A DNA stretch of 38,100 nt from an uncultured Oscillospiraceae bacterium (GTDB lineage: Bacteria; Bacillota; Clostridia; Oscillospirales; Oscillospiraceae): NCBI GenBank assembly GCA_934615645.1, contig CAKTTR010000009.1, positions 1 through 38,100 of the forward strand. The letters are read 5' to 3'. Below, piece after piece: positions 31,521-38,100 of the stretch; within the stretch, counting starts at the first letter, position 1, and every line of letters begins with the position of its first letter. The notes beneath the pieces are model-generated. The model was not told where the DNA came from, did not search any database, and saw only the letters and a program-made list of their open reading frames with translations. The translations under genes and the position numbers were made by a program.

Positions 31521-32513
31521 ATGAAACGTGATCTTTTGGTGCTTGTACCGTACCCGGAGAAGGACCTGGCTCAGCTGCAGGCTGCCGCCGGGGACCTGCG
31601 GGTCGTGACCCTGCCGGAGACAGCGCCGGAGGTGCAGCTGCGCCAGGCGCTGGAATCGGCCCGGGCCGTCATCGGCGAACCGCCGGTGGCACTGCTGCAG
31701 GATCTGCCGGAGCTGGCGTGGATCCAGATGACCTGGGCCGGGGCGGACCGCTATACGTCTGACCCCGCCTTCCCGCAGCACATCCGCCTGAGTGTCGCCG
31801 CTGGGGTCTATGGTCCGACGATCGCCGAGCATGTGCTGGCGATGCTGCTGGCGCTGAACCGGCGGCTGCCTGCCTATCAGCTGCAGCAGCGCCAGGGCGG
31901 CTGGGAGGACCTGGGCGCTGAGCGGGCCCTGGAGGGGCAGACCGTCGTCATCCTCGGCACCGGGAACATCGGCCGGGAGACGGCCCACCGGCTGCAGGTG
32001 TTCGGCGCGGCGACCATCGGCGTCCGCCGCACCGGAGCAGGGGAGAGGATCCCCGGCTTCACCACCGTGACGACCCTGGCGCAGCTGGACCGGCTGCTGC
32101 CCCAGGCCGATACCCTCATCTGCTGCCTGCCGGAGACGGCGCAGACCCGGGGGCTGCTGTCCCGGGCACGCATCGCGCAGATGAAGCAGGGCAGCGTTCT
32201 CATCAATGTCGGCCGCGGCAGTTTGGTAGATACCGCGGCGCTGACCGAAGCGCTGCAGACCGGCCACCTGACAGGCGCTGGGCTGGACGTGACGGACCCG
32301 GAGCCGCTGCCTGCGGACCATCCGCTGCGCAGGATGCCCCAGGTCATCCTGACGCCCCATGTCGCGGGCGTCGGCTTCGGCCATCTGCCGCTGACGGAGC
32401 GGCGTATCCGGATGCTCTGCCTGGAAAATGTCCGGCGGTTTGTCAGCGGTATGGCGCCGAATTATTTGGTTGATTTCAAGACGGGCTATCAGGCCCGGCC
32501 GGAAGGAGTGTGA
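31521..32513 (+). CDS. D-2-hydroxyacid dehydrogenase
   Basis: A 330-residue NAD(P)-dependent dehydrogenase of the D-isomer 2-hydroxyacid family. It has the Rossmann motif LGTGNIGRE (145-153) and the catalytic triad R232 (INVGRGSLVDT), E261 (DVTDPEPLP) and H280 (LTPHVAG). The substrate cannot be told from sequence. GGAGGGG precedes the ATG, the gap to the LCP gene is 24 bp, and the SAH nucleosidase follows at 4 bp. Confidence 0.9.
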   Translation: MKRDLLVLVPYPEKDLAQLQAAAGDLRVVTLPETAPEVQLRQALESARAVIGEPPVALLQDLPELAWIQMTWAGADRYTSDPAFPQHIRLSVAAGVYGPTIAEHVLAMLLALNRRLPAYQLQQRQGGWEDLGAERALEGQTVVILGTGNIGRETAHRLQVFGAATIGVRRTGAGERIPGFTTVTTLAQLDRLLPQADTLICCLPETAQTRGLLSRARIAQMKQGSVLINVGRGSLVDTAALTEALQTGHLTGAGLDVTDPEPLPADHPLRRMPQVILTPHVAGVGFGHLPLTERRIRMLCLENVRRFVSGMAPNYLVDFKTGYQARPEGV

Positions 32514-32517
32514 CCGC

Positions 32518-33210
32518 ATGGGAAAGATCGGCTTGGTCTACGCCATGGAGGCGGAGCTGGAGAGCCTGCTGGAGCGCAGCGGCGCCAGCAAATTGGAGAC
32601 CGTCGCAGGCGTGCCGTTTTACGCCATCGCGCCGGGGATCGTCGCCTGCGCCGGCGGCATCGGCAAGGTCAATATCGCCATGGCGACGCAGCTGCTGCTG
32701 ACGCGCTACGCGCCGGACCTGGTTTTGAACGCAGGCGTCGCCGGGGCGATGGAGGAGCTGCCCATTGGCACACTGGTGCTGGCGGAGCAATTTGTCCAGC
32801 ATGATATGGATACCTCCGCTGTGGGCGACCCGGTGGGGCTGGTCTCGACGGTCAATGTGACCGAATTTCCCTGCACCGGCGCAGCGCTGCTTGCGCGGCA
32901 GCTGCAGCAGATGCAGGTCCCGTATCAGCGCGGCACCGTCGCCACCGGCGACTGGTTCGCGACGGACTGCCCCCGGGCGCGCAGCATCCGCGAAACATTC
33001 CACCCCACCCTCTGCGAGATGGAGGGCTGCGCGGTGGCCCAGGTCTGTATGCGCAACGGTGTTGCCTTCGCGGCGCTCAAGTCCGTGTCCGACCGGCTGT
33101 TCAGCAAGGCGCAGCAGGAGGAGTACTTTAATTTCCCCGAGGCAATGAAGAAGCTCAACGCCGTCGTGCTGCCTCTGGCGCAGCGGCTGCTGGAGGAGAT
33201 GACGTCATGA
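32518..33210 (+). CDS. mtnN: 5'-methylthioadenosine/S-adenosylhomocysteine nucleosidase
   Basis: This enzyme cleaves adenine from S-adenosylhomocysteine and methylthioadenosine. The 230-residue protein has the N-terminal KIGLVYAMEAELESLL with the acidic active-site residues, and ACAGGIGKVNIAMATQ, NAGVAGAM and TVATGDWFA. The purine-binding CEMEGCAVAQVC and the catalytic aspartate in SVSDRLF are also present. AAGGAG is 9 bp before the ATG. The stop overlaps luxS in an ATGA. Its product S-ribosylhomocysteine is the LuxS substrate, so the two steps are directly coupled. Confidence 0.94.
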   Translation: MGKIGLVYAMEAELESLLERSGASKLETVAGVPFYAIAPGIVACAGGIGKVNIAMATQLLLTRYAPDLVLNAGVAGAMEELPIGTLVLAEQFVQHDMDTSAVGDPVGLVSTVNVTEFPCTGAALLARQLQQMQVPYQRGTVATGDWFATDCPRARSIRETFHPTLCEMEGCAVAQVCMRNGVAFAALKSVSDRLFSKAQQEEYFNFPEAMKKLNAVVLPLAQRLLEEMTS

Positions 33211-33725
33211 AGGATATCGCAAGCTTTCAGGTCGACCATACGATCCTGACACCGGGGCTGTATTTCTCCCGGGCGGACGGGCCGGTCCATACCTTCGATC
33301 TGCGGCTGAAAAAGCCCAACACCGGCGACCTTTTGACGAATACACAGCTCCACTCGGTGGAGCATCTCATCGCGACGCTGCTGCGCAATTCCGAGCAGCG
33401 CGACAGTGTCGTCTACTTTGGCCCCATGGGCTGCCAGACGGGGTTCTATTTCCTCTTTGACAGCCGGACGCTGCCGGACGCGGCGGCTATCACGCTGCTG
33501 CAGCAGGTATTCCAGCAGGCGGCGGCGTACACTGGGCCGATGCCCGGCGCATCTGCCGTGCAATGCGGCAATTACCGGAACCTGAGCCTGGCGGAGGGCC
33601 GCGCGGTCTGCGCCTGGTATGCAGATATCATCCGGGATTGGACCCCGGCGCGTCTGGCCTATCCCCGGCGCGTGAGTACACGATTCAAAACGGAGCATCA
33701 TGCAGAAAGGATGGAAACGTTATGA
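33207..33725 (+). CDS. luxS: S-ribosylhomocysteine lyase (LuxS)
   Basis: LuxS splits S-ribosylhomocysteine into homocysteine and DPD, the precursor of autoinducer-2. In this 172-residue protein HSVEH (49-53) and C120 (VQCGNY) form the metal site, and C76 in GPMGCQTGFYF is the catalytic cysteine. SFQVDHTILTPGLYFS at the N-terminus is typical. It overlaps the nucleosidase by 4 bp and the next gene by 4 bp (ATGA at each end). It completes SAH recycling and could provide a quorum signal. No transporter for the signal is nearby. Confidence 0.96.
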   Translation: MKDIASFQVDHTILTPGLYFSRADGPVHTFDLRLKKPNTGDLLTNTQLHSVEHLIATLLRNSEQRDSVVYFGPMGCQTGFYFLFDSRTLPDAAAITLLQQVFQQAAAYTGPMPGASAVQCGNYRNLSLAEGRAVCAWYADIIRDWTPARLAYPRRVSTRFKTEHHAERMETL

Positions 33726-34318
33726 ACAAGATCATTACCATCGGCCGGGAATTCGGCAGCGGCGGCCGGGAATTTGGGCGCCGCCTGGCAGAGCAGCTGG
33801 GTTACGCGTATTATGACCAGGAGATTATCCGGGAGATTGCCAACCGCACAGCGCTCTCGGAAAAGTATGTGCAGCAGATCGTCGAGCACCGCCCGGTGAC
33901 CTCTTTCCCCATTCATACGGGCCGCAGCTTTATGATGATGTATGATCCGCTGATGGAGCAGAACCAGAGCATTTTCCGCGGCCAGTGCGAGATCTTGCAG
34001 CAGATGGCGGAAAAGTCGGACTGCGTCATCGTCGGCCGCTGCGCGGACTATATCCTGCGGGACCTCAACCCCCTGCGCATCTTTATCTATGCCGAGATGC
34101 CCAGCAAGCTGCAGCGCTGCCGCACGAAGGTCCACGAGACCCGGACGGACAAGGAGCTGCGCCAGCAGATCCTGCGGGTCGATAAAGAGCGCGCCCATTA
34201 CTATGAATATTATACCGGCCAGAAATGGGGCGCCCGGGAGAGCTACGATCTGTGCCTGAATACGACGAATATCGAGATCAAGCAGGCCGTTTCCATGGTG
34301 GCAAAGATGTTTGCCTGA
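33722..34318 (+). CDS. Cytidylate kinase-like family protein
   Basis: A 198-residue P-loop protein of the cytidylate-kinase-like family. The N-terminal ITIGREFGSGGREFGRRLAE contains an atypical Walker A, and VIVGRCADYILRD marks the NMP-kinase-like core. RVDKERAHYYEYYTGQKW is the lid-like segment. This family differs from true Cmk, and its substrate is not established. AAAGGA precedes the ATG, which overlaps the luxS stop. Confidence 0.85.
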   Translation: MNKIITIGREFGSGGREFGRRLAEQLGYAYYDQEIIREIANRTALSEKYVQQIVEHRPVTSFPIHTGRSFMMMYDPLMEQNQSIFRGQCEILQQMAEKSDCVIVGRCADYILRDLNPLRIFIYAEMPSKLQRCRTKVHETRTDKELRQQILRVDKERAHYYEYYTGQKWGARESYDLCLNTTNIEIKQAVSMVAKMFA

Positions 34319-34350
34319 GCCGAAAGAAATAGAACATTCGGGAGGTTTTT

Positions 34351-35622
34351 GTGAGCAAGGTGAAACTGTACGGCGGCTATTCCCGCGCCGCGAAAAAAAG
34401 CGGGGCGGCGGTAGCCGGTGAGAAAAAGAAAAAGCGCAAGCGCACGGCGGTGGACCGGATCATCTCTGTTTTGCTGGTGCTGGTCGCCCTGGAGGGGCTG
34501 TACTGCACGGCGGTCTTCTCCGACCTGGGCTTTATCAAAAAGTACCGGGAGATGTGGATCCAGACGGCGATGTCGACCATGCGCCACCAGTGGCTGGCCA
34601 CGGCGTTTTTGCCCGGCTGCGTCATTGACGAGGTCATGGCGAAGGTCGAGCGGGCGCAGCAGGCCCAGGTGGGCGTCAACACCCAGTGGACCGAAGAGGA
34701 CCAGAAGCCGGAGGAGACAGAGCCCACCGTCGCCACCCCGGAGGACGAATTCTACGAGCTCTTCTGGGAGCTGGACCGCAGCAGCATGGAGCAGTACATA
34801 AAGGAAAACCCTGATACGCTGTCCGGCGGCTGGGGCAAGATCTCCATCAACGAAGCCGGGCTGGATGACGACGGCACGTCCATTCAGACGACCATGGGCG
34901 AGCAAGTCCTGGCCATTGACGCGGCCAACAAGACGCTGGTCGTCCGGGTCAGCGGCAGCGGATACCGCGGAGCGCTGGTCATTGCGAAGGACCCGGCGCA
35001 GCTGTCGATCCACCCCGCGAAAAATCTTGGCAGTGTCGGCGAGAACGCCGGGAGCATCGCCGAGCGGCATAACGGCATGGTCGCCATGACGGCCAGCGGC
35101 TTTATCGACGACGGCGGCAACGGCAACGGCGGCACCCTGGCGGGCTACGCCATGATGAACGGCGAGGAGCGGGGCCAGCATATGTACTCCGGCTACTACA
35201 AGCGCCTGGAGCTGCATGAGGACAATCGCTTCTATATCACCGATATCGGCAACGCCGTCAGCGCCGAGACGACAGACGCGGTGGAATTCACCCCGGCGCT
35301 GATCGTCGACGGCAAGGTCCTCGTCGATGAGAACAACGACTGGAATGGCCTGAACCCCCGGGCATGCATCGGGCAGTCCGAGAAGGGCGAGATCCTGATG
35401 CTGGCCATCGAGGGCCGCCTGACCAGTTCCCTGGGCACCGGCGTGGCCGAGTGTGCCAAGATCCTCAAGTCCCACGACTGCATGCAGGCTATGAACCTGG
35501 ACGGCGGCACCTCTGCCATTTTGTGGTACGACGGGGAGTATATCATTCGCTGCTCCAATCAGGCGCTCCCGGCAGGCCGCACCCTGCCCAACGCCTTTGT
35601 ATATGAAAAGCTTGCCAATTGA
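34351..35622 (+). CDS. Phosphodiester glycosidase family protein (NAGPA domain)
   Basis: A 423-residue, membrane-anchored protein starting with GTG behind GGGAGG. A very basic cytoplasmic N-terminus (about 1-36) precedes one TM segment (about 37-55). After a Glu/Pro-rich linker (about 105-130), the C-terminal NAGPA domain (about 190-420) shows FTPALIVDGK, RACIGQSEKGEILMLAIEGR, and the signature MNLDGGTSAILWYDGEYI. Related domains remove or cut sugars linked by phosphodiester bonds, which would suit cell-wall polymers. With the LCP gene in the same run, an envelope role is likely but inferred. Confidence 0.88.
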   Translation: MSKVKLYGGYSRAAKKSGAAVAGEKKKKRKRTAVDRIISVLLVLVALEGLYCTAVFSDLGFIKKYREMWIQTAMSTMRHQWLATAFLPGCVIDEVMAKVERAQQAQVGVNTQWTEEDQKPEETEPTVATPEDEFYELFWELDRSSMEQYIKENPDTLSGGWGKISINEAGLDDDGTSIQTTMGEQVLAIDAANKTLVVRVSGSGYRGALVIAKDPAQLSIHPAKNLGSVGENAGSIAERHNGMVAMTASGFIDDGGNGNGGTLAGYAMMNGEERGQHMYSGYYKRLELHEDNRFYITDIGNAVSAETTDAVEFTPALIVDGKVLVDENNDWNGLNPRACIGQSEKGEILMLAIEGRLTSSLGTGVAECAKILKSHDCMQAMNLDGGTSAILWYDGEYIIRCSNQALPAGRTLPNAFVYEKLAN

Positions 35623-35718
35623 TCCTGGCTCTTGCGGATATGGACGCAGAAAGGGCCTGGTATGCTGGACCGCCTTCGGCGGGATCTTATGAAAAAATAG
35701 AATAGGAGTGGATGACCA

Positions 35719-37089
35719 ATGAAACAGTTACTCAAAGGCGGCACCGTCGTCTCCGGCAGCGGCGCCCAGCGGGCCGACGTGCTGGTGGAGGGCGAGAAGA
35801 TCCTGGAAGTCGCCCCGGACATCACCTGCCCGGCGGCAAAGACCGTCGACTGCGCCGGGATGCTCCTCTTCCCGGGCTTTATCGACGCGCACACCCATTT
35901 TGATCTGGATGTCTGCAACACGACGACGGCGGACGATTTCCACTCCGGCGGTGCGTCGGCCCTGCGGGGCGGCACGACGATGGTGATCGACTTCGCTTGC
36001 CCCAACAAGGGTGAGAGCCTGCAGTACGGCCTGGACCTGTGGCACAAGAAGGCCGACGGCCGCACAGCCTGCGACTACGGCTTCCATATGACCATCGACG
36101 ACTGGAACGACGGTATCATTGCCGAGATCCCCGAGATGTTCCGCCAGGGCATCACGTCCTTCAAGGGCTATCTGACGTATCCCGCCATGATGATCGGCGA
36201 CGAGCAGATGTTCTACGCCCTGCAGAAGATGAAGGAGTATGGCGGCATTCTGGGCGTCCACTGCGAAAACGCCGGCGTGATCGACGCGCTGATCGCGGAG
36301 AAGAAGGCGGCGGGCGAGCTCTCCCCGGCGTCGCATCCCCAGTGCCGCCCGTCTATGTGCGAGGCGGAGGCCATCTCCCGGCTGCTGAAAATGGCGTACC
36401 TGGCAGATGTGCCGGTCGTGATCGTCCACCTGTCCAGTCTGGACGGCTTGCTGGAGATCCGTGCGGCCCGGGCCAGAGGGCAGAAGGTCTATGTCGAGAG
36501 CTGCCCCCACTATCTGCTGCTGGATGACAGCCGCTATTCGGAGCCCGACTTTGCCGGGGCCAAATATGTCTGCAGCCCCCCGCTGCGGAAGCAGAAGGAT
36601 ATCGACGCCCTGTGGCAGGCCCTGCGCGACGGCGAGATCCAGACGATCTCCACCGACCACTGCAGCTTCACCCTGGCCCAGAAGGACGCCGGGCGGGAGG
36701 ACTTCACGAAGATCCCCGGCGGCATGAACGGCGTCGAGACCCGGGGCGTTCTGATGTACACCTACGGTGTGGCCGATGGCAAGATCAGCCTGGAGCAGAT
36801 GGTCCAGGTCCTTTCTGAGAACCCGGCCAAGCTCTACGGCGTCTATCCCCGCAAGGGCGTCATCGCCCCCGGCGCGGATGCGGATATCGTCGTCTATGAC
36901 CCGGCGGGCGAGGGCGTCATCACGGCCAAGGACCAGGTCTGCGCGGCAGATTACGCCCCCTATGAGGGCTTCCGGGTCCAGGGCCATATCCACCAGGTGT
37001 ACCTGCGGGGCGCGCTGCGGGTGGACGAGGGCAAGGTCCTCGACGACTGCGGCGGCCAGTATATCCCCCGGGATCGCTGCTGCCTGTAA
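35719..37089 (+). CDS. hydA: Dihydropyrimidinase / D-hydantoinase
   Basis: A 456-residue amidohydrolase that opens dihydropyrimidine or hydantoin rings. The two-metal site is complete: H58 and H60 (DAHTHFD), the carboxylated lysine K149 (TSFKGYLTYP), H181 (VHCEN), H237 (IVHLSS) and D313 (STDHCSF). VESCPHYLLLDDS is typical of dihydropyrimidinases. AGGAG lies 10 bp before the ATG, and a 96-bp gap separates it from the NAGPA-like gene. No other pyrimidine-degradation gene is present, so its metabolic role is open. Confidence 0.93.
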   Translation: MKQLLKGGTVVSGSGAQRADVLVEGEKILEVAPDITCPAAKTVDCAGMLLFPGFIDAHTHFDLDVCNTTTADDFHSGGASALRGGTTMVIDFACPNKGESLQYGLDLWHKKADGRTACDYGFHMTIDDWNDGIIAEIPEMFRQGITSFKGYLTYPAMMIGDEQMFYALQKMKEYGGILGVHCENAGVIDALIAEKKAAGELSPASHPQCRPSMCEAEAISRLLKMAYLADVPVVIVHLSSLDGLLEIRAARARGQKVYVESCPHYLLLDDSRYSEPDFAGAKYVCSPPLRKQKDIDALWQALRDGEIQTISTDHCSFTLAQKDAGREDFTKIPGGMNGVETRGVLMYTYGVADGKISLEQMVQVLSENPAKLYGVYPRKGVIAPGADADIVVYDPAGEGVITAKDQVCAADYAPYEGFRVQGHIHQVYLRGALRVDEGKVLDDCGGQYIPRDRCCL

Positions 37090-37135
37090 GCACTGATATT
37101 TATGCGGTGCTCTGCATAAAAAGTTGAAAATGATA

Positions 37136-37178
37136 AATCGGGAAGGCCCGGCGATTTTCGCGGGCCTTCCCGATTTTC
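37136..37178 (+). terminator. Terminator after hydA
   Basis: A perfect 15-bp stem (37136-37150 with 37161-37175) surrounds a 10-base loop. A T-rich stretch follows (TTCCTGTTTTATT). Confidence 0.85.
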
Positions 37179-37357
37179 CTGTTTTATTGGGGGAAACCCC
37201 CGGCTTGAACCGGGTAAAATCGGGGCGAAGTGGAGGAGAAATTTAAAATATTACAAAAAATTCCAGAAAAAACAACAAAATGTCACGTTTTAGGCTTGCA
37301 GAATGCGTATGTGTGGTGTATAATTGCCCTGGAATATGATAAAGTGAGGTTCGACTT
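37179..37357. other. Leader region of the deaminase gene
   Basis: A non-coding gap. Two small stems share bases and cannot form together: GGGGG/CCCCC (37189-37201) and CCCGG/CCGGG (37199-37214). They are followed by an A+T-rich stretch (about 37241-37295) just before the promoter, which may act as an UP element. Confidence 0.5.
37296..37324 (+). promoter_or_regulatory. Promoter of the deaminase gene
   Basis: TTGCAG (37296-37301), a 17-bp spacer and a perfect TATAAT (37319-37324), 33 bp before the ATG. Confidence 0.85.
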
Positions 37358-37840
37358 ATGAGCCGAATAGACAAGGTGAATTATTATCTGGATATCGCGG
37401 AGACGGTGCTGGAGCGCTCCACCTGCGCCCGGGAGCACGTCGGTGCGCTGATCGTCCGGAATGACGAGATCATCGCCACCGGCTACAACGGCGCGCCCCG
37501 GGGTCGGTCCAACTGCATCGACCTGGGCTACTGCATCCGGCAGCAGCGCAAGATCCCCGACGGCGAGCGCTACGAGATCTGCCGCAGCGTCCACGCGGAG
37601 GCCAACGCCATCATCTCCGCCGCCCGGCGTGACTGCATCGGCGGGACGATGTACCTCGTTGGAAAGGACGCTGGGAGTGGCCAGATCAGCGAGAACAAGC
37701 CCCCCTGTCCCCTGTGCCGGAAGATGCTGATCAACGCTGGGCTCTCCCAGCTGGTCGTCCGCGGCAGCGATGGGAAATATGAGATCTACAACGTCCAGGA
37801 CTGGGTCTTCGACGACGACTCCTTAGATCTGGAGCCGTAA
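37358..37840 (+). CDS. Deoxycytidylate deaminase family protein
   Basis: A 160-residue zinc-dependent deaminase. SVHAEANAII supplies the zinc histidine and catalytic glutamate, and PPCPLCRKMLINAGL supplies the two zinc cysteines. ATGYNGAPRGRSNC is the nucleotide-binding segment typical of dCMP deaminases (ComEB type), which make dUMP from dCMP for dTTP synthesis. GTGAGG is 9 bp before the ATG. It is a single-gene unit between its own promoter and terminator. Confidence 0.92.
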   Translation: MSRIDKVNYYLDIAETVLERSTCAREHVGALIVRNDEIIATGYNGAPRGRSNCIDLGYCIRQQRKIPDGERYEICRSVHAEANAIISAARRDCIGGTMYLVGKDAGSGQISENKPPCPLCRKMLINAGLSQLVVRGSDGKYEIYNVQDWVFDDDSLDLEP

Positions 37841-37875
37841 ATCGGCGGCCTGATAACAGGCAGCAGCTTGAAAAG

Positions 37876-37921
37876 ACGCCCCAAGCGGGCCCCTAAATGG
37901 GGGACTGCTTGGGGTGTTTTT
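37876..37921 (+). terminator. Terminator after the deaminase gene
   Basis: An 11-bp stem, ACGCCCCAAGC (37876-37886) with GCTTGGGGTGT (37907-37917), has one G-T pair. An inner CCCC/GGGG helix and a T run follow. Confidence 0.92.
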
Positions 37922-38100
37922 ATGCAGAAACGCGTATTGCCTTGGCCGGGGCCACAGGCGGCAAGGTGGGCGATCTGAAAAGCCACGGCGCTGGGCACCC
38001 AAAAGGTTCCCTTGTGTAAGGGCGAGACTCCAAGAGCGCGTAGCGCGATTGGCTAATAAGCGAGAGTCAAAATCTTAAGCGAGAGTCAAAATCTCTGATT
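37922..38100. other. Non-coding right edge with repeats
   Basis: No gene is supported here. The stretch contains AAGGTTCCCTTGTGTAAGGG (37999-38020) and two near copies of AGCGCG around 38036-38048. These resemble intergenic repeat elements common in gut Clostridia (recalled, not checked). It ends in the tandem 19-mers. Confidence 0.5.
38057..38094 (+). repeat. Tandem 19-bp direct repeat
   Basis: TAAGCGAGAGTCAAAATCT is present twice with no gap (38057-38075 and 38076-38094), followed by CTGATT at the window edge. Those last bases could begin the complementary arm of a hairpin (GAGTCAAAATC versus GATT...), but the window ends before this can be seen. Confidence 0.85.

Noticed and set aside
35669..35683. 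Terminator or riboswitch before hydA
   Set aside because: Only a 4-bp CCGC/GCGG stem around a TTCG-type loop, without a T tract or a recognisable aptamer.
37786..37998. Small minus-strand frame after the deaminase gene
   Set aside because: It runs through the terminator stem, and its product shows no family features.
38057..38094. CRISPR array
   Set aside because: Only two units, directly adjacent with no spacers and no cas genes.

Overview
The window is a stretch of chromosome from a high-G+C, low-GC-lineage Firmicute, most likely an anaerobic gut-type Clostridia (Oscillospirales-like). This is inferred from several things: whiA, the DUF1385/prmC pair, a ymfF/ymfH-type peptidase pair, an AzlCD pair, AGGAGG-type ribosome sites before nearly every gene, and sigma-A promoters with TATAAT-like boxes. 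The coding DNA is G/C-rich at third positions, so the A+T-rich gaps stand out.

Layout. (1) 1-1240: a tRNA-Gln(CTG) with its terminator, then an A+T-rich patch unlike the rest. It holds a long hairpin, a SLOG-family gene (minus) and a divergent frameshifted XRE regulator, and looks like a remnant of a mobile island beside the tRNA. (2) 1264-6662: murB-whiA-dnaE behind a good promoter. (3) 6695-21374: thirteen genes in one direction with gaps of 48 bp or less and many overlaps: lipoprotein, response regulator, histidine kinase, DUF1385, prmC, recA, recX, rimO, pgsA, cysS, polA, rimI, tsaD, closed by a strong two-way terminator. (4) 25527-21395, minus: ymfF-like, ymfH-like, lgt, and a separately promoted small coiled-coil protein with a Cys-rich tail. 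(5) 25572-28075: prmA, a 350-bp non-coding region with DnaA-box-like sites and other repeats, then azlC-azlD. (6) 30048-28077, minus: a DUF362 iron-sulfur protein and a DUF1624-like membrane protein. (7) 30081-37089: LCP family protein, D-2-hydroxyacid dehydrogenase, SAH nucleosidase, luxS, cytidylate-kinase-like protein, NAGPA-like phosphodiester glycosidase, dihydropyrimidinase. (8) 37296-38100: a dCMP-deaminase-family gene, then a repeat-bearing non-coding end.

How the genes work together. Most of the window is core biology: replication and repair (dnaE, recA/recX, polA), ribosome, release-factor and tRNA modification (prmC, rimO, rimI, tsaD, prmA), cell envelope (murB, pgsA, lgt, LCP, NAGPA-like) and the activated-methyl cycle (SAH nucleosidase plus luxS). 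Lgt would lipidate lipoproteins such as the one at 6781.

I found no CRISPR array, transposase, prophage or complete new multi-gene system. The most unusual signals are regulatory or non-coding: the DnaA-box-like cluster at 26712-26952, the tandem 11-mers before the response regulator, the palindromes over the promoters of the small coiled-coil gene and the SLOG/XRE pair, the hairpin at 149-202, and the tandem 19-mers at the right edge.
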